Positions 56,276 to 64,000 of a stretch of 64,000 nt of DNA are shown here, in pieces; the stretch's first letter is position 1; each line of letters starts with the position of its first letter. Position numbers and translations under genes: made by a program. Origin of the DNA: Hsuehochloa calcarea (Eukaryota; Streptophyta; Magnoliopsida; Poales; Poaceae); the NCBI GenBank assembly GCA_036346395.1, contig CM070615.1, positions 7,879,534 through 7,943,533 of the forward strand, written 5' to 3'. The notes beneath the pieces were generated by a model. That model saw only the letters and a list, made by a program, of their open reading frames with translations, was not told where the DNA came from and ran no database searches.

Positions 56276-56626
56276 TCACAGACGGTTCTTTACAAGAACC
56301 GTCTGTGATAAATGACTATCACATACAGTTTATTAATACAACCGTCTGTGATACTTCACAGACGGTTCGTATAAGAGCCGCGGTGATGACACATGGAATC
56401 ACGAGCGACGATTTGTGTCAAACCGTCTGTGAAGTATCACAGACGGTTAGTACAAAGAACCGTCTGTGATGACTACCATTATCACAGACGGTTCTTACTG
56501 ACAACCGTCTGTAAAGTATCACAGACGGTTGTATTAATAAATCGTCTGTGATATATCCATATCACAGACGGTTAACGAAGAACCGTCTGTGATGAGACGT
56601 CTTCTATTACTTGTTTTGTAGTAGTG
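56276..56626. repeat. CACTA right subterminal repeats and terminal inverted repeat
   Basis: About twelve copies of ATCACAGACGGTT in both orientations occur, many as short palindromes. Larger arms (for example about 56,317-56,355 against 56,515-56,560, sharing TTTATTAATACAACCG) are also inverted. It ends TTGTTTTGTAGTAGTG at 56,626. Confidence 0.9.
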
Positions 56627-56629
56627 TCA

Positions 56630-57170
56630 TGTTTAACTAACCTCAGTATTGAGATATATCAACTTTCTGTGCCTTAATTTTTAGAATAGTTGCAGAAGAG
56701 GGTAGAACACGCAGTCACTAAAGTCTAAGTAAAAGAAATAAGTACAGTTAAATACAAAAGTACACCACTTTAAAACTGCACACGATAAGAAATATATTTT
56801 GAGTAGTTGTTATCAACTGCTACACAATGTTCGCGCGTAGCTGGATTTGATTCTCACAACTCATGTCTGTGCCGCATTTGAATTCACTATTAATTACATA
56901 TGTCATTTTGTAAAGTGGTACTCACGCTTGCATCCGTATTCGTAGTCAGAAAGCGCAGTGAGCTAGGACATAGAAAAGCATCATACATTGCTGTTGAGTA
57001 ACAGCAGCCGACGCCCATTCCCATTGCTGTCCACAATCTTCTAGGTCTCCTGGTTTTTCCTTTCTTTCTTGTTAGCCTCACATTTTGTCGAGCCTCTACA
57101 ACATTATCCCTGTCGCGAATTCTCCCTCCGCACGAACGTGGTGAGCATGTGAGCCGTGAACGCCTCCCAC
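56630..57170. other. Transposon/gene-island boundary and TPR gene 5' flank
   Basis: The first 20-30 bases read on as copia B (TNLSIE-like, where related copies read YPSTEP). After about 56,660 no transposon similarity is recognised. The remainder is intergenic DNA and the presumed promoter and 5' UTR of the TPR gene. No clear TATA box was seen. Confidence 0.5.
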
Positions 57171-57815
57171 ATGCAGCCGCCCGTGACGGCGGCGAGCTCC
57201 GTCTCCACCGGAGCCCCGCTTCCCCCGCCACACACCGTCTCCTCGTCCTTGTCATCACCATCTCTAGTCCCGTCGAGGAGGAAGCTGCTCGTCGTGTCCG
57301 GCGGCCTGCTCCTCGCGGCCGGCAATGCCAGAGGAACGGCGGCGGCGGGCTACGACCCGGTGACGGAGGCCGAGCGGGCGGCGAGCGCCGCCATGTCGCA
57401 GCGCGTCGGCGAGGCCGTCGAGCTGCTGGACCGCGGGCGCGAGCTGCAGGCGCGCGGCGAGTTCCCTGAGGCGCTGGCCTCCTTCACGCGGGTGGTGCGC
57501 GAGTACAAGGACCTGGCGCTGTCGGAGTACGCGCGGGTGGGGCGGGCGCTGGTGCTGTACGAGATCGGCGACCGCGACGAGTCCATCACGGAGATGGAGG
57601 ACGTGTCCGTGGCACTCAAGGGTTACCCGGAGATCCACGCGGCGCTGGCGGCGGCGTTGTACGCCGACAAGCACGCTCCGCTGCTCGCCGAGAACCAGTT
57701 CGCCATCGCCACGCTGCTGGACCCGCACTACCTCGACCTCGCCTACGTCAGAGACACCAAGCACTGGCCGCCCAGCCTCATCACCTCCCTCCAGCACTTC
57801 ATCACCCTCTCATAG
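57171..57815 (+). CDS. Chloroplast-targeted TPR protein (probably thylakoid lumen)
   Basis: An intronless gene of 214 codons. I start it at the ATG at 57,171; an in-frame GTG upstream is not a plausible plant start. The first 50 residues are rich in S, T, P and A (a transit peptide). They are followed by SRRKLLVVSGGLLLAAGNA, a twin-arginine plus hydrophobic stretch ending AAAG, which suggests Tat-type import into the thylakoid lumen (inference). The mature part is alpha-helical with TPR-like units: AVELLDRGRELQARGEFPEA, then YARVGRALVLYEIGDRDES and IHAALAAALYADKHAPLLAE. It ends HWPPSLITSLQHFITLS. Such proteins act as assembly scaffolds, but the partner cannot be named. It is GC-rich, unlike the AT-rich transposons to its left, and convergent with the GGP gene. 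Confidence 0.85.
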   Translation: MQPPVTAASSVSTGAPLPPPHTVSSSLSSPSLVPSRRKLLVVSGGLLLAAGNARGTAAAGYDPVTEAERAASAAMSQRVGEAVELLDRGRELQARGEFPEALASFTRVVREYKDLALSEYARVGRALVLYEIGDRDESITEMEDVSVALKGYPEIHAALAAALYADKHAPLLAENQFAIATLLDPHYLDLAYVRDTKHWPPSLITSLQHFITLS

Positions 57816-58905
57816 ACAGGCTCATAGGCCAGCTGCCAAGCTGTTACAGAAGGAGATCGAACCTTCATAGTTTTGCTTTTGCTTTTGCTTCTGCTTCCTC
57901 TATATTATATACGTACAGAAGATGAACTATATATGTTTGTTGTATGTATAAAGGTGAGTATACATCATACAGGAGTATACGCTACTTGTGGTTTAGTACT
58001 ATGCTAGTAGTACTGCGACAATGGATGAAGCTGTTACTGGCAAATGTCTCGAGTGCCTATTGGATCTGCATGCAATGCTTACAGATTTTGCAGTTCACCT
58101 GACAGTTTCTTCCAACCCCTTTCTGTGAATGTCCTACTGGAGTGATCTGGTTCAAAAGTAAACAAATTTGTTTGGTCGATCTCTCAAAGAAACTAGAGAA
58201 ATTTCCAATACGAAAGCTGTTCATTTGTGCTATGAACTTGATATCTCCTTATTAACATGTTCGGAATAACCGGTAAGTGGAGATGCAAACCATTACATAA
58301 TTTACATTATATTAAAGGCATGTAAATGATTCTTGGTTCGACTAGTACATGCCTACATGGTTCCCGAACATCGAACCGGTTGGAACCTTTCAGACATTTA
58401 CCGAATGTAATATGGCATTTACAGGCATGTGCTGACACTCAAGAACAGTCAGAACAAATCATCACAATATTATCAGAACAATCGTTACGCCATTTATAAA
58501 TCCAGTCCATCAGGAATCCATTCCATGTGTTATCTAGACACCTCCAGGTTCAACACCAAAGCAGCAAATTGCAAAGTGAAACGTCGCAAGCTATCCAGGG
58601 TAGAAGCACAGAGCAGATACTAAATATTGTTCATCACATTTAATTCAGTGCTAAACAATAGAAACAGTACACATAGTTCTCTGCTTAATATTTGCAGAGT
58701 ACTGAATACTAGTCTCCAAAAGGGAGCAATAGAGGACAGAAACAAGAGCAAGTAGCATGCATGGCACACATACACCGGGCAGTTCGATCACATGGATCTT
58801 TATTAAGACCAGAAACCACAACTACGGTGAAGCTAGGCGACCAGCAACTGACGAGACGACGACGAAGATGCGACGCTTACTAGAACGGCAACCTGTTGTA
58901 TCGTC
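57816..58905. other. Shared 3' intergenic region of the convergent TPR and GGP genes
   Basis: It must contain the 3' UTRs of both genes. No further coding sequence is supported. An AT-rich stretch at 58,260-58,430 has weak inverted similarity (ATTACATAATTTACATT against GAATGTAATATGG), too weak to call an element. Confidence 0.5.
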
Positions 58906-61900
58906 TCACTGAAGGACGAGGCAGCCTTCTGCAACAGCTGGAGGGGCAACAGGGACAGGCGCATAGGTAGCATCCTCAGCTTCGCTGACTTCCTCGTCGG
59001 ACTGAACCAGACCAGCAGCATCAAAGATGTATGCCTTCACTTCCTCGAAGCGTTCCTCCGACAGGGAGACCACGGCAAGGAGTCTCCATGCAGAAGCTTC
59101 TGATGCCTCCTCGTAGTCGTTCCTCCGTTTCAATACAATGTGCCCACTGATCTCCCACAAGGCAGGGTTCACCTGCGTGTCCAGCAGCTCCTGGCTCACT
59201 TCGCCCAGAGCCTGCTTCTCAGCGTAACACTGCAGTTTGGAAATAGGTGCAGTTTACTGAATATCAGAACGAAATTTACAGCATTGCCAAATATTTTACT
59301 AAATTGTAGCTAACACGTCTACACTGGCACATCCTTCATCTCTTATAGAAACCAGCAAAAGTTCACTAGAATCACTTTTAAGTATTACAAATAGCCTAGG
59401 TGACAACAATTCTCCACATCATATTACAGGATAGAACTACTGAGTAATGATTTGCGAATGCTACATTACTAGTAAAATACATGAGCACATTGTAATGATT
59501 TTACCTGGGGAAAGAGAGAGATCTTCCTGCCACAGTCAGAAATGAGCACATTGTAAGGCACATTGTTGTCCTGCAACCAAATACAAGCGCTGGAAACCAC
59601 ATTGGCCAGATCATTCAGGGTGTTGCCTTCTTCAAAAACCAGTCCTCTCACAGGGTAGTTCATCAGCTTGGACACCTTCACCCCACTCTTCATCGTGCCC
59701 TCAGCAAGAGGAATCCTCTGGGTAGCTGCCTTCTCAACAGGGAAAGGCACTGTCAAGTAGTATGCCTGTGGAGAAAAGAATTGACAAATGTGTTGTTATA
59801 CAAATGGTAAACACAAAGCTACAATATGCTACGAACAGGCTGATTCCTCAGCTAATCGTTCAGACCAAAAGCACATATAATGGCAACACTAATATTCATT
59901 CAAGAAAATATGATTCCTACTTTCAATGTATCTTTATTGCCTTTCTGAAGCATGGATACTATTAACTTCAGATACTATTAACTTTTAAGAAAAAGTGCTG
60001 AAAATTCAAGCATATATATGATATTTTTCTAGCTCCCAAATCTACAAAGTGCATTCTCACAATGATAACTACTGAATCCATGTCCCCATGCAAAACAGAG
60101 ATGTTCAAATTGTACATGTTGGATGATTAATGATTCTTCAAACAGAGATCTTCAAAACAGAGAGTACTGGATACTCCTATGCCATTAGCAAGTTTTGTGA
60201 AAAGTAAATTTAGATGCCATGTGAAGTATAATACCTGAAAGTGGAGGTGATTGATGGTTGCAAAAGCACCCAAACTATTGTAACCAATCCTGAGGTATGG
60301 GCTAGCTGCCTCAGCCGCCATGTGCAGCGCAAGCAAGAAGCTCTCCTGGTCAATCCTCTGAGGCAGGCAGTCCAGAACACGGGGAATGAGAAGAACATGG
60401 CCGTATTCAATTGGGCTCACCTGCAAATCGTTAAAAACAAGTGTTAGCATAAAGAATACACAAGTTGGAGCTGAAACAGGTTGCGAGTGTGACTGAGATG
60501 TACATTGATTGCAACAATGTTGGGAGCACGATCAGCAATGGTGATTGGGGCGCTCTTCAGGAAGTAGCTGTCATCACTACCACCATTCTCAAATTGGAAG
60601 AGCACCTCCTCCTGGCCAACTTTGGTGAAGTTGAACTTTGCAGGGTCAAACGGTTGAAGAACACGGTCCACACGGAACTCAGTAGGGCGCTTCTTGAGGT
60701 GGCGCCCTTCGTTCAGTTGTGCAACAAACCCATAGTTGCCAGGGATCACCTTGGTCTCACAGGTAGTGACATCATATCGAAATAAGCCTCGGGCCATCCT
60801 GTCCTCCCACTGCAATAATACAAAGCAAATATTGAATTTAAATATTCTTATCTAAGTATAGTAACATGGGAACTAGCATGTGTTCCAAGTGTCTAATACT
60901 TTCTTAAAATCTCTTGGCTCAGCACAAAAGTAAAACTATTTGTTTGAATAAAAACTCACTTGTACAATACACACTAATGTATTAAGTTACTGGAGCTTTT
61001 ATGATTCTCTTGTGAAGGTGAAACAACTAATAAATTCTAACATTACACACTAATGTATAATTTGGCAATGCAGTGCACTAAAAGAACTCCAATTGACATA
61101 CAACTTTTGGATTTTTATATATGCTTATTCGTTCATTCGTTATTTACTATTTACTTACATAATATCTCACCAGAAATGCTATTTGGCAGATATTTGCAAG
61201 TTAGCTAAACGGTAGGCACATGTAAGCTTCACTAGAGTAGTAATAACTTCACATATACATGACTTATAAGCTGCATGGCAATTGGGAACAACGGTAAGAG
61301 TGTGCAAGCAACCATAACAAGTGGTTATACGCTTAGGCATGCATGTTGGCTACTCCCAATTAAAGAATATTACTCTTAAATGTGTGCACAGGTGCTCGCA
61401 ATAACTCACATGCAGCTTACAAGTCATATATGTATGTATGCACTTGTTACTGCTCGAGCATAGTTTACATGAATGCACAACTTAGCTAGTGCCTAGTGGG
61501 TGTACATTTGCCTAATAGAATTTCCTGTATCTTACTACATATGGCAAATATCTTCACAAACTACCTCAGTACCTCTCGTAAAAGCTAGCACAGTTTAGTA
61601 ATGTTGTACCAAACGAAGCCTAAACTACTCAAACTTCTCCTGTGCAAAATTAGTAGTGATGAGCTTCTATTTACCTGGCCAAGGAGGAGATTGACGAAGA
61701 ACTCAGTGGGAGCAGCATCCTCTTGCGAAAGCAGCTTTGTCGGATTTGCCTTGAAAGCATATAGGGGAAGCTTGGAATCTGCTCAAGGAAATGAAAGGAA
61801 ATGTTAATTCCCATAAAATTCTTCAAGTTTGGTGCTTGCTGATGAGAAATTTATAGAAGTTAGCGCTACGAATTCCCTCATATTCTCTCAAGCATGCAGG

Positions 61901-62435
61901 TAAAATCTGCGGCTCCTATTTTTATCCTACCAAGTTGGAGAAAAAAAAACTACATCTGGTCAACCCAAAAATACCCACGGTGACAATTTTTTAACTGGGG
62001 GAGAGTAAAAATAGTAAAGCTTTTTTTTTACAAGCGTTGACAGCAATCGTTTAGATGCAAGGATCCCAGCTTTCTTGGAACACAAAGTGATTTTATTTTT
62101 ACCCTAGAAAACGACCATTTTTTCTTAACGAATCACAAATCACCACTACAGAAAATTTTACACTAAACTTTGTGGATCCCATGAGCACCTAAAAGAGCAC
62201 AACCTAACAGGACAAGATAACTAAAATCTATTTGCTACAACCACGGGCTTTTGATCCGAATTTGGGAAGAAAACGGCATTAGATTCACCCTCGGGCAAAG
62301 AGGCTCACCGGGCAAGCAGCAATCACCGAGGCAGTTCCTCCCGCACCCGGCGCGCGGCCGCTGGCCGCCAGCGCCCTCCTCCTGGTAGTTGGACACCACC
62401 GTCGGCACCCTCTTAATCGTGAGCTTCATCTCCAT
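58906..62435 (-). CDS. VTC2: GDP-L-galactose phosphorylase (ascorbate biosynthesis)
   Basis: It converts GDP-L-galactose and phosphate to L-galactose-1-phosphate and GDP, the first committed and rate-setting step of the Smirnoff-Wheeler vitamin C pathway. Six exons on the minus strand with GT-AG introns keep one frame: 62,435-62,309, 61,778-61,675, 60,809-60,504, 60,420-60,235, 59,765-59,505 and 59,229-58,906 (stop TGA), giving 435 residues against about 440 for Arabidopsis VTC2. Landmarks are LTIKRVPTVVSNYQ and CGRNCLGDCCLPG at the N-terminus, WEDRMARGLFRYDVTTCETK, YGHVLLIPRVLDCLPQRID, and the HIT-type triad in GAFATINHLHFQ (about 60,252-60,235; the nucleophilic His lies here). Also present are MNYPVRGLVFEEGNTL and VNPALWEISGHIVLKRRNDY. 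The start at 62,435 has a second ATG two codons later. No defect is seen, so it is probably functional. Confidence 0.96.
61234..61457. mobile_element. MITE-like inverted repeat in GGP intron 2
   Basis: Arms of about 43-48 bp (61,235-61,277 and 61,409-61,456) pair through GACTTATAAGCTGCATG and CATGCAGCTTACAAGTC. Outer ends CTAGAGTAGTAATAA and, inverted, CTCGAGCAGTAACAA also match. Total length is about 224 bp with no coding sequence. A TSD is not clear. It lies well inside the 865-bp intron 61,674-60,810. Confidence 0.65.
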
Positions 62436-62563
62436 CTCACGAAGCGGCCTTTCTTGCTCTGTTTCTTGGAATCCTCTGTTTCTTTCACGGGTTGTTGGGG
62501 GTCAGCGGATGATGGCTGTTGTTAGAAATCACGAACGGGGGGTTTGGTTAGCGGGTAAGCGGC

Positions 62564-62822
62564 TCAGAGGAGGAGGAGGAGGCGACCGCCGCCGGCGAGG
62601 AAGAGGAGGTCTGACGGGCTGCCTCCGGCGGACGGGAGGGCCCCGCGGCCGCCGTGCTGGGCGGGGCTAGAGGCGACGGCGGAGGCGATGGTGGCCGTGG
62701 GCTCCACCTGCGCAGCAGCGGGGCCGCGCCGGAGGGCTGCAACGCTAGCCGTGATGACTTTCAACTCCGGGACTGCCCGAAGGGGCAGGGAAGGTTCTCG
62801 AAGCTTCCGTAGGGATCCACCC

Positions 62823-62824
<2 letters not shown>
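62564..62824 (-). promoter_or_regulatory. Probable non-AUG uORF in the GGP 5' leader
   Basis: Upstream of the main ATG the minus strand keeps one frame open to a stop at 62,566-62,564. The peptide reads GSLRKLREPSLPLRAVPEL, KVITASVAALRRGPAAAQVE, then A/S/P-rich and LLFLAGGGRLLLLL. No ATG occurs on the minus strand between 62,436 and about 62,900, so any translation would start at a near-cognate codon (a TTG lies at 62,824). GGP genes are known to carry a conserved non-AUG uORF that lowers translation when ascorbate is high. The frame stays open further upstream through the CT/GA repeat, so the true start is undetermined. Confidence 0.6.

Positions 62825-62826
<2 letters not shown>

Positions 62827-62854
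<28 letters not shown>
62827..62854. repeat. CT/GA microsatellite in the GGP leader
   Basis: About 13 CT units (GA on the transcribed strand) between the putative TATA region and the uORF, next to a short GGT run at 62,860-62,875. CT/GA tracts are common in grass 5' leaders. Confidence 0.85.
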
Positions 62855-62928
62855 GGGAGGTGGTGGTGGTGGTGGAGGTGTTCGGGTTGGGTTTGGTAGG
62901 CGAGCGGGGGCGGAGGAGGGTGGGTGGT

Positions 62929-62937
62929 CTTAAATAG
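62929..62937 (-). promoter_or_regulatory. Candidate TATA box of GGP
   Basis: The minus strand reads CTATTTAAG, about 75 bases upstream of the microsatellite. This would place transcription start near 62,900. It is imperfect and supported by position only. Confidence 0.4.
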
Positions 62938-62939
62938 GG

Positions 62940-63737
62940 GGCGGATGCGTTTGTGCGGTGGATCTTTTCTTCTCTTTTTTGTTTCTTTTTATTATTATTA
63001 TTTTCCTCTTCTTATTCGGAGAGGATCGTGTTTACTGCGATGTGTGGTGTATCTCGGTTCTGCGAGTGGACACGGAGAAGGGGGGATTCTCTGCGAAGAG
63101 TACCAATTTATTTTTGCCATCTCTGGTTTTACGTACGATTTATTCACGTTTCCGGTGGATCTCTGGGAGCATGTGCTTTCTGGCTCTTGTGCTAGTTGCG
63201 GTTGTTGGTACATAATATGGGCATATCAAAAAGCTTGTGCTAAAAGATTTAGCGTGTATTATTTCGTCTCTTCGTCTTCATCTTTTAACCCTAGTTCCTC
63301 TGGTACATCGCTTCCGCACCACCAACTCTAAAAATGCGGCAATTTTAGACTTTATAGTATACCTAAATGCCAGGAATTCTGGTATAGCGTTTTTGTTGGC
63401 TGGAGAAAAATAAATTAATAAGAGAGAGGAAATGAAATTAAGTGTTTCTTTACTTAGGAGTGCATAAACTAATCTAGTGTAGATATGGCGATGAGAAAAT
63501 GATACATAATGTAAGTACAATTTGGCATGTGAGCAAAAGGGTGGGTTTCATAAAACAACATGAAAAAAGCTTGTTCATGTACTTGGATGCATTATAAATT
63601 ATAAGGAATTAATCTTATTTTTTCATGTTCTTATTTGTCAGGTAAGATAAAATGTGACAATTACAAATTTACAATACCCGCCTAGTACTCGATTGATCTA
63701 GGTCATCGATCTTTTACTGAAAATTGTGTTCGTGGCA
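62940..63737. other. GGP upstream intergenic region
   Basis: I see no gene here. The open frames present are short and compositionally odd (for example Y- and F-rich runs from TTATTATTA at 62,989-63,001) and match nothing I recognise. Confidence 0.5.
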
Positions 63738-64000
63738 CACTACACTATGGCATATTATTAAGGGCAATGAAACAGTCGCAGAAAACTACTTTGCGCGGCA
63801 ACTTATCTGCCGGCAATACCTTTCCCCGGCACTTGTTGCTTGCCTGGTAAAGTGTTGCTGGGAAAAACATTTCGATGAGATATTTGTATTCCGGCAGATT
63901 AAGCGCCTAGAAAAATTATTTTCTTGTGATTAGGTTTTTCCCGCGATTAGGTTTTTCCCAACAGTTATATGTATTATGCGCGATTAAAGCGCCGTCGATT
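63738..64000 (+). mobile_element. Possible end of a CACTA-like element running off the window
   Basis: It begins CACTACACTATGG and is followed by short CCGGCA/TGCCGG-type repeats (GCCGGCAATACCTTT, CCCCGGCACTTGTTG, TTCCGGCAG) that resemble the subterminal arrays of grass CACTA families. Only one end is in the window, so this stays tentative. Confidence 0.3.

Larger units (their letters stand above)
43808..56626. mobile_element. CACTA (En/Spm-type) DNA transposon with captured gene fragment
   Basis: The termini are CACTACTACAGAAAAG (43,808) and, inverted, CACTACTACAAAACAAG (ending 56,626), flanked by the 3-bp TSD TCA (43,805-43,807 and 56,627-56,629). Subterminal regions are packed with TCACAGACGGTT and its inverse AACCGTCTGTGA. 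Minus-strand genes encode a TNP2-like transposase (50,035-55,833, split by a solo LTR) and a TNP1-like protein with ULP1 protease (44,590-47,471), both broken. A + strand fragment of a host glucuronosyltransferase gene lies between them. Interior subterminal-type repeats (49,612-49,695) suggest a composite origin. Confidence 0.93.

Noticed and set aside
57264..57797. 177-codon open frame on the minus strand over the TPR gene
   Set aside because: It is the antisense shadow of a very GC-rich coding region, rich in R, V and Q as expected from complementing such codons.
62924..63331. 135-codon open frame upstream of GGP
   Set aside because: It has a compositionally biased start (runs of F, Y and L from TTATTATTA repeats), no homology I recognise, and overlaps equally open frames. 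Most likely chance.

Overview
The window is nuclear DNA from a grass, most likely rice or a close relative. This rests on one complete host gene with grass-type codon use and GT-AG introns (GDP-L-galactose phosphorylase) and on transposon families typical of grasses. No bacterial, organellar or RNA genes are visible. Nothing here looks like a new defence-type or enzymatic system. The window is a stack of nested plant transposons next to a small gene island.

From 1 to about 56,660 everything is transposon-derived. The oldest layer is a degenerate Ty1/copia chain on the + strand: integrase at 1-627, reverse transcriptase/RNase H at 13,800-15,080, 3' non-coding DNA, one LTR (31,543-32,644), then primer-binding site and gag of the next copy (32,645-33,947, resumed at 42,783-43,807 and for a few bases after 56,626). 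Six younger insertions have perfect target-site duplications (TSDs), so their order can be read. A large Gypsy-like LTR (1069-13,793, boundaries less certain) sits in the first half. Inside it is a minus-strand TRIM (1995-10,530, TSD CTTGT), and inside the TRIM is a gag-only copia element (2447-10,271, TSD GATGC). A second copia element (15,689-30,431, TSD GGTTC) has its left part replaced by Gypsy debris and most of pol deleted. A Gypsy element (33,948-42,777, TSD GATTT) keeps only a decayed integrase tail. A 12.8-kb CACTA DNA transposon (43,808-56,626, TSD TCA) carries tnp2-like and TNP1/ULP1-like genes, all broken, plus a captured piece of a host glucuronosyltransferase gene. A Gypsy-type solo LTR (50,898-53,495, TSD TAGTC) splits its tnp2 gene.

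From about 56,660 to the end the DNA is genic: an intronless chloroplast-targeted TPR protein (57,171-57,815, +) and, convergent with it, a six-exon GDP-L-galactose phosphorylase (VTC2/GGP, 58,906-62,435, -), which performs the first committed step of ascorbate synthesis. The GGP leader lacks ATG and contains a long reading frame that fits the known ascorbate-responsive non-AUG uORF. The last 260 bases may be the end of another CACTA-like element.

The most interesting points are the TSD-proven nesting order, the CACTA element with a captured intron-containing host gene fragment and a 343-bp fold-back, a row of CxxC motifs along the coiled coil of the copia gag extensions, a hairpin-plus-AG module shared by unrelated Gypsy LTRs, and about 180-bp internal periodicity in two Gypsy LTR families.
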